Source: DASRHD01 sp035485575
Lineage (GTDB): Bacteria; Verrucomicrobiota; Verrucomicrobiia; Opitutales; Opitutaceae
DNA length: 64,000 nt
NCBI GenBank assembly: GCA_035485575.1
Contig: DATHNW010000010.1
Location: forward strand, 1-64,000
Direction: 5' to 3'
The position numbers and the translations under genes are program-made. Below, piece after piece: positions 44,777-53,071 of the stretch (positions are counted from its first letter, which is position 1; the number at the start of each line of letters is the position of its first letter). The notes under the pieces were generated by a model. That model did no database searches, was not told the origin of the DNA, and saw only the letters and a program-made list of their open reading frames with translations.

Positions 44777-46666
44777 ATGAAGATCCATCCCTTGCCTGCG
44801 CGCACGTCGCGCGGGTTCCTTCTCGCCTGCGCACTCCTTGCGCCGGCGTTCACTCAACTCCGCGCCGATGCGCCGGACGCCACCGCGCAGCTCGCGCCGA
44901 TGGTCGTCACGGCCACGCGCACGCCCGAGGCGCCGCAGACGCTCGGCACGGTCGTCGATGCGTTTTCGTCCGCGGACCTCGCGCGCGAGCAGGTCTCCTC
45001 GCTCAAGGAGGCGCTCGGCGGGGTGCCAGGTGCGCCGGCCTTCACGAGCGGCCAGTCCGGCGCAAGCACGGCGGTTTTCCTGCGCGGTGCGGACTCGAAC
45101 CAGACGCTGTTCCTGGTGGATGGCATCCGGTTCAACGACCCGAATACGGATTACAGCATTTTTCTCGGCGGCGCCGACATCGGGGCGAAGGACAGCCTTG
45201 AAATCGCGCACGGGCCGCAGAGCACGCTCTACGGCGGCGAGGCGATCGGCGGCGTCATTTCGCTGCGTTCGCAAAAAGGGGAGGGCGCGCCGACGGGCCA
45301 GGTGACGGCGGAGGCCGGCAGCTTCGGCACGGTGCAGGGCGCGGTGGCCGCGCAAGGCGCGCCGGGTCCGTGGGCCTATAATTTCTCGGCGTCGGGCGGA
45401 CATACCGACAACGCCCGCGCGAACAATTCCTTCGACAGCGGCAACGTCACGCTGCGGCTCGACCGTACGCTGACGGACACGGTTTCCGTGGGTGGGACGC
45501 TGCGCGGTTTTTACGGCCGCTTCGGCGATCCGGGCGACCGCTTCACCAACGACCCGAACAACGTCGACCGTGAAAACAACTGGCTGGGCACGCTTTTTAT
45601 TGATGCCCGTCCGTCGGAAAATTTTTCCAGCCATCTCACGCTCGGCGGCCAGGACCGCCGGTTTGTCTCGGATAATCCCGTGCCCAATCCACCCTTTTTT
45701 GACCCGGCGCAAACCACGGTCATCACCAACCGCCGCGTCGTGCTCGACTGGCAGAACACCGTGACGCTGCCCGCGGCGAACCGTCTGACGGCGGGCCTGA
45801 CGGCGGAGACCAACACCACGCGCAACACCGGCTTCGGCGACATCGACAAGCGGGAAAAACTCTTTGCCGTCTTCGCGGAGGACGAGTGGTCGCCAGTCGA
45901 AAATATTTTTATCACGGCCGGGCTGCGCCGCGACCATTTCGACACGTACGGCGATGCGACGACCGGCCGCGCGACCGCAGCGTGGCTGATCGTGCCAAAA
46001 ACGCTGAAGCTGCGCGCGAGCTACGGCACGGGCTTCCGCTCGCCGGGCTTCCTCGATCTTTACGGCAAAAGCTCGTTCTACGTCGGCAACCCGAACCTGA
46101 AGCCTGAACATGCGCGCGGCTGGGACACGGGCGTGGATTACTATCTGCCGCAAAACCGCGGCACGCTGGGTGCGACCTATTTCGAGGACGACTTCACCGA
46201 TCTGATCGTCACGGATTTCAGCGTTTTCCCCTCCACGACGGAAAACGTCGGACGGGCGCGCACGCGCGGAGTCGAGCTTTCGGCCAAGATCAGTCTTTCC
46301 GGTACTTCCGAAGCGCGGCTGGCCTACACTTATCTCGACGCGATCGACCGCTCGACGCAACTGCGTCTGGTGCGTCGGCCGCGGAACAGCGCGAATCTCG
46401 ACGTGTGGCACGATTTCGGCGGCGGGGTGAGCGCGGGCGCCGGCGTGAAAATCGTCGCGGGCCGTGAGGACATCGATGCGCAGACTTTTGCGCAGGTTGA
46501 TGCCGAGGACTTCACCGTGGTGCGTATTTACGCCGCGTGGCAGGCGACTCCCCGCTTCGCGCTCAAGGCGAGGATCGAGAATGCGCTCAACGAAAAATAC
46601 GAGGAAGTGAACGGCTATCCGGCGCTGGGCTTCGGCTTGTTCGCCGGCGCGGAGTGGAAGTTTTAA
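44777..46666 (+). CDS. btuB: BtuB-like TonB-dependent vitamin B12 receptor
   Basis: 629 aa from the ATG at 44777, giving a signal peptide (to ~30, FTQLRADA). TonB-box-like MVVTATRTPEAP near residue 42; plug domain with FLRGADSNQTLFLVDGIRFND and LEIAHGPQSTLYGGEAIGG; then a 22-strand barrel ending in EWKF with terminal Phe. Sequence around the plug and the riboswitch upstream both point to cobalamin. It transports B12 or corrinoids across the outer membrane, feeding MetH encoded divergently next to it. Confidence 0.92.
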   Translation: MKIHPLPARTSRGFLLACALLAPAFTQLRADAPDATAQLAPMVVTATRTPEAPQTLGTVVDAFSSADLAREQVSSLKEALGGVPGAPAFTSGQSGASTAVFLRGADSNQTLFLVDGIRFNDPNTDYSIFLGGADIGAKDSLEIAHGPQSTLYGGEAIGGVISLRSQKGEGAPTGQVTAEAGSFGTVQGAVAAQGAPGPWAYNFSASGGHTDNARANNSFDSGNVTLRLDRTLTDTVSVGGTLRGFYGRFGDPGDRFTNDPNNVDRENNWLGTLFIDARPSENFSSHLTLGGQDRRFVSDNPVPNPPFFDPAQTTVITNRRVVLDWQNTVTLPAANRLTAGLTAETNTTRNTGFGDIDKREKLFAVFAEDEWSPVENIFITAGLRRDHFDTYGDATTGRATAAWLIVPKTLKLRASYGTGFRSPGFLDLYGKSSFYVGNPNLKPEHARGWDTGVDYYLPQNRGTLGATYFEDDFTDLIVTDFSVFPSTTENVGRARTRGVELSAKISLSGTSEARLAYTYLDAIDRSTQLRLVRRPRNSANLDVWHDFGGGVSAGAGVKIVAGREDIDAQTFAQVDAEDFTVVRIYAAWQATPRFALKARIENALNEKYEEVNGYPALGFGLFAGAEWKF

Positions 46667-46678
46667 GCTGCTGAAATA

Positions 46679-46719
46679 ACATCGCCGGCGTCCTCGGTCA
46701 GGAGCCGGCGATGTTTTTG
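46679..46719 (+). terminator. Terminator between the BtuB-like and sigma factor genes
   Basis: An 11-bp perfect stem (46679-46689 with 46704-46714, arm ACATCGCCGGC), a 14-nt loop and TTTTTG. It may serve both converging genes, although the T tract is on the plus strand. Confidence 0.82.
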
Positions 46720-46741
46720 CGGGCAACGCGCGAACGTCTTT

Positions 46742-47464
46742 TTATGCATAGGCGATGGCAGGGCGTCCATAGGCGGTGCGGGCCGTGATGAAGTAGTCGG
46801 CGGGCGAGGCGTCGGGGGCGAACTCGGGGCACATTTCGCTGAGAAGCGTGCGGAGATTTTCACGGGCGCGGGCGATGCGGCTTTTGACCGTGCCGACATT
46901 GATGCTGAGGGTGCGCGCGATGTCCTCATAGGACAGGTTGAGGACGTTGCGCATATTGAGGATTTCGCGGTGCTTGGCGTCGAGGCGATCCATGCAGCGC
47001 GAAATCAGATCGCTGAATTCGGAGGTGACGGTCTCCTGCAGCGGGTCATGCGTGTCGGCCGCGATGAGATCGGAGAACGTGGCGGTGGAGTCGTCGGAGA
47101 GCTCGCGCTCGAGCGAGACGGAATCCTGGCGCCGGCGGCGGAAGAAATACCAGTAGCGGTTGCGCGAGAGATTGAGCGCGATGCGGTAGAGCCAGGTGGA
47201 GAGCGAGGAGTCGCCGCGGAAACGGGCGAGGCCACGATGGGCGCGGATGAAGGTATCCTGCGTGATTTCCTCGGCGTCGGCGGAGTTGCGCAGCATGCTG
47301 AGTGTGAGGCCGTAGATTTTGCCGCGATAACGCTGCATGATTTCAACAAAGGCGGCTTCATCGCCGTCGTTGAAACGCTGAACGAGACCGGCGTCATAGA
47401 CGGCTTCTTGTTGGGAGCCGGCTTCCAAAGCTTGGTTCTTCAGGGCTGTGTAGGCATTGATCAT
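46742..47464 (-). CDS. ECF-type RNA polymerase sigma factor
   Basis: 240 aa. Region 2 (~35-105): FVEIMQRYRGKIYGLTLSML, DAEEITQDTFIRAHRGL and FRGDSSLSTWLYRIALNLSRN. Region 4 (~160-215): KHREILNMRNVLNLSYEDIA and LSINVGTVKSRIARARENLR. No anti-sigma gene adjoins, and the upstream neighbour is a coiled-coil membrane protein. Regulon unknown. A C-terminal tail of ~25 residues follows region 4. Confidence 0.95.
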   Translation of the reverse strand: MINAYTALKNQALEAGSQQEAVYDAGLVQRFNDGDEAAFVEIMQRYRGKIYGLTLSMLRNSADAEEITQDTFIRAHRGLARFRGDSSLSTWLYRIALNLSRNRYWYFFRRRRQDSVSLERELSDDSTATFSDLIAADTHDPLQETVTSEFSDLISRCMDRLDAKHREILNMRNVLNLSYEDIARTLSINVGTVKSRIARARENLRTLLSEMCPEFAPDASPADYFITARTAYGRPAIAYA

Positions 47465-47687
47465 GACGGTGGCGTTTGAAGGTTAATACTTTGTTTGAAC
47501 TGCCAGCCCTATAACCCAGACCGTGCCAACGTCGTTTGATTGAGAGATAACTTGTTTTTCTTAAACGTGTTAAAAAATTTCTGCAAAAATTGGAAGACGC
47601 TGAAAACGTGCAGCTTGAGCGGGTTTGCAGGTCAAAACATGCGATTTGCAATGTTATTGCATGAAGCAAACAGGCCAAAAAAGAGGC

Positions 47688-47800
47688 GATTTGCCCACCG
47701 GTTGCGGGTCAGAGGGGTTCGAAGGTCGAAACGGACCCGTCCGCTTTGAGACAAGTGCGAAAAAACATGCGGCCGGGGATTTGTCCACGGGTTGCGGACA
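47688..47800. repeat. Two diverged copies of a hairpin-forming direct repeat
   Basis: GATTTGCCCACCGGTTGCGGGTCA at 47688-47711 and GATTTGTCCACGGGTTGCGGACA at 47778-47800, 90 bp apart. Differences keep pairing: TGTCC/GGACA in one copy against TGCCC/GGG(T)CA in the other. They lie upstream of the sigma factor gene in a 393-bp gene-free interval. Confidence 0.5.
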
Positions 47801-47831
47801 CAAAAAAGCCATGCGCGGATGGCGCATGGCT
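47801..47831 (-). terminator. Terminator of the coiled-coil membrane protein gene
   Basis: A 10-bp stem (47807-47816 with 47822-47831, arm AGCCATGCGC) with a 5-nt loop. On the minus strand it is followed by TTTTTTG, 27 bp after the gene's stop. Confidence 0.82.
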
Positions 47832-47857
47832 AGAAAGGGAAGGCGGGGAGCCGTCCG

Positions 47858-48673
47858 TTATTTCTTCGGCTGCTGGGCCTCGATGTCGTTGAGGCGCTTG
47901 TCGAGGGCGTTCATCTGCGTGACAAGATCCTGCTCGATTTTTTCCCGCTCGTTGCTGTTGACGATGCTCATGTGGGCGGCGTCCTTGACCACATCGGCGG
48001 GCAGCATGAGCAGGCGGGAGAGAATGCCCTGATCCTTGAACGAGCTGAGATAGAGCGCGGTGACCTGGCGGGAGAGGGCGAGCGAATCGCGCGCGACGTC
48101 CTGCGTGGCGAGAAGATTGTTATTGAGCTGCTGGTTCTTGGCCATCTCGTCGGTGAGCACGACGCCGATCTGGTCGGAGATTTTGTGGCTGTAGGCGTTG
48201 ATGGAGTCGCGCGTGAGATGCTGGTCCTTGGCCATGTCGGCCAGAATGGGCTGGATCTTGACGGTGAGGCGGGTGGAGACGCGGTCGATTTGTTCGTTTT
48301 GCTGTTTCTCAGCCTCTTCGGGCGTCTTCGGCAGGGGGTTGTAAGGCTGGATTTTCTGGGCGATGGCAGTGGCGAGCTTGTCGATTTTCTCGGCGTTGAC
48401 CTTCGCGAATTCCTCGTCGGTCATCAGGGCGTCGGCCTGGCGCTTCGCGATGGCGTCCTTGAGGAGGCTATTGATGGCCTCGATGCGCTGACGATTTTCT
48501 TCCGAGGCCGCCGTGATTTCCGCCTTGGTCTCATCTTTCAGCGCGGCGAGCTCATCCTGCTGGCGCTGAGCCATATCAGAGACGGTCTGCTGATGGATGA
48601 AAAACGCGGCGATCGTCACGAGCAAAGCGGTGACGATGATGGCGGGAAGCTGTTCCTTGAGTTTAGGCCACAT
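47858..48673 (-). CDS. Membrane-anchored coiled-coil protein of unknown function
   Basis: 271 aa. One N-terminal membrane helix (~9-27), then a highly charged, Gln-rich helical protein with heptad character over most of 30-200 and again near 240-270. No enzyme motif. The helix NQQLNNNLLATQDVARDSLAL and short Pro breaks (NPLPKTPEE) suggest stacked coiled coils. It probably projects into the periplasm. Single gene with its own terminator. Confidence 0.75.
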   Translation of the reverse strand: MWPKLKEQLPAIIVTALLVTIAAFFIHQQTVSDMAQRQQDELAALKDETKAEITAASEENRQRIEAINSLLKDAIAKRQADALMTDEEFAKVNAEKIDKLATAIAQKIQPYNPLPKTPEEAEKQQNEQIDRVSTRLTVKIQPILADMAKDQHLTRDSINAYSHKISDQIGVVLTDEMAKNQQLNNNLLATQDVARDSLALSRQVTALYLSSFKDQGILSRLLMLPADVVKDAAHMSIVNSNEREKIEQDLVTQMNALDKRLNDIEAQQPKK

Positions 48674-48806
48674 AGCTGGAGGGAGTTTGGGTTAAATGGG
48701 GGTTAATGTTAGGGGCTGGGGTGCAAAATGCAATTACTTCGTGAAAAGGGGCAAAAAAGGGGCGTTAGTGTTTGTTTTCGCATTTGGGTTCCAACTAATT
48801 TGCGGC

Positions 48807-49121
48807 ATGAGCCTCAACCGGAGCGAACAAATGGTGTTCGACTATGTACAGGCCCACGCCGAGGAGAGGCGCTTTTGGGAGCAAAAAGTGCAGGCGGTTG
48901 CCGCCGGTGCGGCGGAGGAGCATGCAGCTGCGGCGGAGCTGGAACGTGAGCTCTGGAGCTACTTTGAGGAACGCAGCCGCGTGGCGTCGCCCTTTCGCGA
49001 GCTGGCGGCGCAGGGATTGCGACGGGTAAGTCTGCGCAATCTGGCCGAATTGTGGCTGCGGCTATGGACGGCGCCCCGGCCCAAGCACAAAGCCCGGCCG
49101 GAAATTTTCGGCGTGGAATAA
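48807..49121 (+). CDS. Small conserved-looking cytoplasmic protein of unknown function
   Basis: 104 aa from the ATG at 48807; earlier in-frame starts would add a hydrophobic, atypical N-terminus. Start MSLNRSEQMVFDYVQAHAEE, helical throughout, with a Trp/Tyr-rich LERELWSYFEERSRVASPF, then LRRVSLRNLAELWLRLW and a basic end. No known domain was recognised. Function unknown. Confidence 0.65.
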   Translation: MSLNRSEQMVFDYVQAHAEERRFWEQKVQAVAAGAAEEHAAAAELERELWSYFEERSRVASPFRELAAQGLRRVSLRNLAELWLRLWTAPRPKHKARPEIFGVE

Positions 49122-49212
49122 ATTTTGAAACCAAACGGCTGCTGTAGGCGTCTGGCTGGTTTGTTACTGGTTTGTGTCTCCCCGGAAGGGGGGATATAGG
49201 GTAACAAGCAAG

Positions 49213-49252
49213 CAAGGGCGGGCCGTCTAGGGGTAGGCGGCCCGCTTACTTT
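49213..49252 (+). terminator. Terminator after the small 104-aa gene
   Basis: Arms GCGGGCCG (49218-49225) and CGGCCCGC (49238-49245) with a 12-nt loop, followed by TTACTTTC. The T tract is weak. Confidence 0.55.
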
Positions 49253-49373
49253 CAAAGGGGCAAGTGCTGCAAGCTGTTTGCCGATTGCGTAACAATTTTT
49301 AATTTTCGGCACTCCGGCATCGACAAATGGCCCGAAGCGTGCTGATTATCTTGTTCACAAGATATCCACATCG

Positions 49374-50918
49374 ATGGAACACCTGAGCGGGGCCACTACC
49401 TCCAAACCGCAGCTCAAGGTCTCTGCTAAAGTTAAGACCTTTGTCCTCGACACGAACGTCCTGCTGCACGATCCGCAGTCGCTGTTCAAGTTCGAGGAGA
49501 ACAACCTTGTAATTCCTGTCGAGGTGCTCGAGGAGCTCGACGCGATCAAAAGCGAGCAGTCGACCGAGCGCGGACGCAACGCCCGCCGGGTGCACCGGCA
49601 CCTCCAGGAGCTCCTGCCTGATTCGCGCACGATGCTCGAGGGCGTGAAGCTGCCGACGGGCGGCACGCTCTCGGTTGTGATCAACCGCTATCTGGTGGAG
49701 AGCAATCTTGGCTCGCCCGCGATGCAGCGCCTCCGCGCCGTGTTGCCCGACCTTTCGAAAAAGGACAACCGCATCATCGCCTGCGCGCTTTTCGTTCAGG
49801 AAACCTATCCGCCGCCGACCATCCTCGTCACGAAAGACGTCAACGTCCAGCTCAAGGCCCGCGCCGTCGGCCTCGAGTCCCAGGACTACCTCAACGACAA
49901 GGTGCCGGAGCCGGACGAAGAGGCTGCTTACCGTGAAATCCCGCTTACGATTTACGAGTTGCAGCGTTTCTGTTCCGAGGGCGAGTTCGAGCTTTCCCCC
50001 GAGGAAGTGGAAGCGTCGCAGGGCCTCTATCTCAATGAATACGTCCTGCTGCGCTCGGCCGAGGGAAAAACCATGCCCGCGCGCTATTACGGCGATGGTC
50101 TCGTGCGCCGGCTGAAGCTGCCCGAGTTTGTCAAGGCCCCCGGGGGCATCCCCATCCGTGCGCGCAATCTCGAGCAGCAATTCCTGATGGACGCGCTGCT
50201 CGACGACTCCATCGCGCTGGTCACCTGTTTCGGCAAGGCTGGCACGGGCAAGACGCTCATCTCGACTGCCTGCGCGCTCCATCAGACGCGCGACGAGCAC
50301 ACGCGCTTCGACGGGGTCTCGATTTCCCGCCCGGTGATTTCGCTCGGCAAGGACATCGGCTTCCTCCCTGGCACGCTCGAGGAAAAAATGAAGCCCTGGC
50401 TCCAGCCCTACTATGACGCGCTCGAGGTCCTCATGCCTTCGCAGCCGCCGCGTGAGCCGCAGTTTGCCGCCAAGAAAGTTTCCAAGAAGAAAAAGAAGAA
50501 GCACGACGACCTGTTCTCCTCGATGACCCCGGCGCAGCCCGCGCACGGCGGTGCCCATGGCGGTAACGGCCTCGCGCCGGTCAAGCCCTACGAGCGTCTT
50601 ATCCGCAGCGGCCTGGTCGAGATCGAGGCGCTGGCCTTCATCCGCGGCCGTTCCATCGCCCGCCGTTTTTTCATCCTCGACGAGGCGCAGCAACTCACGC
50701 CGCACGAGGTGAAGACCGTCATCACCCGTATTTCCGAGGGTTCGAAAATCGTCCTCATCGGCGACCCCGCGCAAATCGACAACCCCTACGTGGACTCGCG
50801 CAGCAACGGTCTGGTCTATGCGCATAACCGGATGAAGGATCAGAGCCTTGCCGCGCACGTGAAGCTGACCAAGGGCGAGCGTTCGAAGCTCGCCGAACTC
50901 GCGGCGGATCTGCTGTGA
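49374..50918 (+). CDS. phoH: PIN-PhoH ATPase (PhoH family)
   Basis: 514 aa. N-terminal PIN domain (~20-145) with acidic residues in FVLDTNVLLHDP, EVLEELDAIK and RIIACAL; C-terminal PhoH ATPase with Walker A GKAGTGKT (287-294), SRPVISLGKDIGFLPG, Walker B FFILDEAQQ (Asp436, Glu437) and IVLIGDPAQIDNPY. A Lys-rich insert lies near 365-380. PIN-PhoH proteins are RNA helicase/ribonucleases. Single gene. Confidence 0.95.
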   Translation: MEHLSGATTSKPQLKVSAKVKTFVLDTNVLLHDPQSLFKFEENNLVIPVEVLEELDAIKSEQSTERGRNARRVHRHLQELLPDSRTMLEGVKLPTGGTLSVVINRYLVESNLGSPAMQRLRAVLPDLSKKDNRIIACALFVQETYPPPTILVTKDVNVQLKARAVGLESQDYLNDKVPEPDEEAAYREIPLTIYELQRFCSEGEFELSPEEVEASQGLYLNEYVLLRSAEGKTMPARYYGDGLVRRLKLPEFVKAPGGIPIRARNLEQQFLMDALLDDSIALVTCFGKAGTGKTLISTACALHQTRDEHTRFDGVSISRPVISLGKDIGFLPGTLEEKMKPWLQPYYDALEVLMPSQPPREPQFAAKKVSKKKKKKHDDLFSSMTPAQPAHGGAHGGNGLAPVKPYERLIRSGLVEIEALAFIRGRSIARRFFILDEAQQLTPHEVKTVITRISEGSKIVLIGDPAQIDNPYVDSRSNGLVYAHNRMKDQSLAAHVKLTKGERSKLAELAADLL

Positions 50919-50994
50919 AGTGACATCATCAATGGGGTTCGATTTGCATTAAACACTGAACGGTTTTTTGCCCCGCTATTTCCCCCATCCAGCC

Positions 50995-51831
50995 ATGAAG
51001 CACTACAAGCTTATGTGGATCAGCGCCTCGCTGATTCTTTTTGTCACCGGTCCTGCTGCTTTCGCCTCAGCCTGGGAGGTCAACGTCAATACCGAGATGA
51101 CCCCGGAGGGAAAGAAGCTACCGCATCCAACCCCGGACCACCCGGCCTATTATTTTCCAAAGGTCGTCGGCTACAATGAGATTGGCGCTGTGACCGCTGG
51201 CGCAAAGAAACCGCTGGACCCGCCGACCATCCATCTGCTCGCGCAGGCGCTCGCGGCCCAGGGTTATCTGGTCACCCAGGTCAACGGGGACAAATTCGAT
51301 CCGCCGCCCTCCCTGATTCTTATTTTCAAATGGGGACAGGTGAACGTGGTCAATTACATCGAGCACGATGTCCATCTCCCGGGTACGCCTCCCGATGATC
51401 CTGGGATAGATGTTCCAGAATACGATACGCCGGCTCTTAAGACGGAACTCATGTTCATCGGAGCGCAGAAAGAACTTACCCTTGGCGCTGACGAGGAAAA
51501 GATCAGCCAGTATGACTCTGCGGTGAGAGACCCGCGCTACTTTGTCACGGTTACCGCTTACGACTTTGACGCATTCTACCGGCAGCACAAGGCGGTCGCG
51601 CTTTGGGTTTCGAGAATGAGCGTGCCCCAGGGCCACTTTGACCTCGCAGACACACTGCCCGCACTCATCAATTCTGGCGCACCCTTTTTCGGCCGTGAAA
51701 CCGAAAAGCCGCAATGGCTGAATGTCCCCGAGGGGGCGCAGGGCAAGGTCGATGTCGCCGCGCCCGTGGTCAAAGAATATATAACCCCGGCTGGGCCAGG
51801 GTCGGCGCCGCCTCCGCCCGGCCACCCCTGA
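50995..51831 (+). CDS. Secreted protein of uncharacterised family, paralog 3
   Basis: 278 aa from the ATG at 50995, signal peptide to ~25. Same motif order as 14077-14841 and 14984-15829: NTEMTPEGKKLPHPTPDHPA, YYFPKVVGYNEIG, a PPT helix with ALAAQGY, LIFKWGQVN in the place of AYHWGYMN, YFVTVTAYDFDAF, ALWVSRMSVPQG, PALINSGAPFFG and VVKEYITPA. Much more diverged than the tandem pair. A Pro/Gly tail ends it. Function unknown. Confidence 0.75.
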   Translation: MKHYKLMWISASLILFVTGPAAFASAWEVNVNTEMTPEGKKLPHPTPDHPAYYFPKVVGYNEIGAVTAGAKKPLDPPTIHLLAQALAAQGYLVTQVNGDKFDPPPSLILIFKWGQVNVVNYIEHDVHLPGTPPDDPGIDVPEYDTPALKTELMFIGAQKELTLGADEEKISQYDSAVRDPRYFVTVTAYDFDAFYRQHKAVALWVSRMSVPQGHFDLADTLPALINSGAPFFGRETEKPQWLNVPEGAQGKVDVAAPVVKEYITPAGPGSAPPPPGHP

Positions 51832-51889
51832 GTCTGTCGTGCAGGAGCTGCCAAGCAGGGAGCTTTATTTTGCCCTGCCCGGTCTGCCA

Positions 51890-52468
51890 TTACGCCGCCG
51901 GCTGGCGCGCTAACAGGCTTTCCCGTCCGCGGCGTTGTGCCGCCAGCTCCATCGCAATCACGAACAGGCCGGTGAAGAGCAGATCGCTCACCAGCGTGTT
52001 GCGGAAGAAAAAGAGGGTGGGAGGAAACGACGGATGTCCCACCGTCATCGCCTGCCACCAGCCGGCCGGGGTCTTCGCGTAAAATGCATCGCCGAGCCAC
52101 GCCTGGGTGTTGGTCGCGAAATAAAACAGCAGCGAGCCGCCGAGCGCGCCGGAGAAGATTGTGATCCAGTTTTTGTGTTGCGCCACGAGTGCGCCCAGGC
52201 CGAGACCGGCTGCGAAGCAGGCCGTGCGCACGAGCGCGCCGTTCAGGCTCCAAGTGTAATGCAGGGTGGAGGCGTAATGCCAGTCGAGCCAGAGGTCGCT
52301 CAGGCCCAGCGCCAGGAACGGGACGAGCCACAGCCGTTTATCGCGAAAATACATGGCGGCGCAAAACGTCAGCGCCATCAGCGGAGAGAAATTCACCAGT
52401 GCTGGCGTCAGGGCGGCCACGATGCGCCAGGCGACCGAGAGAAGAATCAATGCGACGGCGAAAGGCAT
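51890..52468 (-). CDS. DUF6580 family putative transport protein
   Basis: 192 aa with about five hydrophobic segments. NFSPLMALTFCAAMYFRDKR near the start and LALGLSDLWLD with its acidic residues fit DUF6580, whose members look like small-molecule uptake S-components. It follows the cob(I)alamin adenosyltransferase gene by 44 bp on the same strand. The context suggests a link to cobalamin or a precursor; transport is not shown by sequence alone. Confidence 0.82.
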   Translation of the reverse strand: MPFAVALILLSVAWRIVAALTPALVNFSPLMALTFCAAMYFRDKRLWLVPFLALGLSDLWLDWHYASTLHYTWSLNGALVRTACFAAGLGLGALVAQHKNWITIFSGALGGSLLFYFATNTQAWLGDAFYAKTPAGWWQAMTVGHPSFPPTLFFFRNTLVSDLLFTGLFVIAMELAAQRRGRESLLARQPAA

Positions 52469-52512
52469 GCGTGGAATCTACGCAGAACGGGCGAAATGGA
52501 CAGAATTTTTTA

Positions 52513-53064
52513 TCATTGTTCCGTCTCGCGCGCCATCAGCCAGAGGAGGTCCGAGACGCGGTTGACCCATTGCCGCAGAAGCGGCCGCACTTTCCGTCCG
52601 GCGGCGGGAAGCGCCGCCAGCCGCCGTTCTGCGCGCCGCGCCGTCGTGCGCGCGAGATCGAGCGCCGCCGCGTGGAGATTGGCGCCGGGGGTAGCCCAGC
52701 CGTCGAAGCGGATTTTTTTTGCCTCGAGCGCGGCGACCGCGGCATCGATCCGGGCGAGGTCGGCCGCGCCGAGTTTCGGAAACTTCGAGGCCGCATATTT
52801 TTTCGCAGCGCTTTCCGGACAGGCCAGCTCGCCCATCAGGGCGACGAGGTTCTTTTGGATTTTCTCCATCTCCGCGCGGCGCGAGGATTTTTTGCACGTC
52901 GCCTTGGCGAGGCCGAGCGCGGCGTTGAGTTCGTCAAAGGCGCCCACGGCCTCGATCTGCGGATGATGCTTCGGGACGCGCCGGCCGTAGAGCAGGCCGG
53001 TGGTGCCGTCGTCGCCGGTGCGGGTGGCGATGGAAGGGCGGGAGGCGGGGCCTTTGGCAGGCAT
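52513..53064 (-). CDS. PduO-type cob(I)alamin adenosyltransferase
   Basis: 183 aa. Signature TRTGDDGTTGLLYGRRVPK near residue 15 (ATP-binding), AVGAFDELNAALGLA, and the C-terminal ARTTARRAERRLAAL plus QWVNRVSDLLWLMAR helices, all typical of the PduO trimer. It adenosylates cob(I)alamin to make coenzyme B12. It begins 7 bp after the oxidoreductase gene, within a run of four same-strand genes starting with def. Confidence 0.95.
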   Translation of the reverse strand: MPAKGPASRPSIATRTGDDGTTGLLYGRRVPKHHPQIEAVGAFDELNAALGLAKATCKKSSRRAEMEKIQKNLVALMGELACPESAAKKYAASKFPKLGAADLARIDAAVAALEAKKIRFDGWATPGANLHAAALDLARTTARRAERRLAALPAAGRKVRPLLRQWVNRVSDLLWLMARETEQ

Positions 53065-53071
53065 TTTTTCG

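Noticed and set aside
44261..46726. An 821-codon open frame on the minus strand
   Set aside because: It lies opposite the BtuB-like receptor gene and is rich in Arg, Ala and His with no recognisable domain, as expected for the complement of a GC-rich gene.
47465..47857. CRISPR-like repeat array from the two ~24-bp repeats
   Set aside because: Only two diverged copies with a 66-bp gap and no cas genes in the window.
49299..50858. A 519-codon open frame on the minus strand
   Set aside because: Antisense to the clearly recognisable PIN-PhoH gene; composition is typical of a shadow frame.
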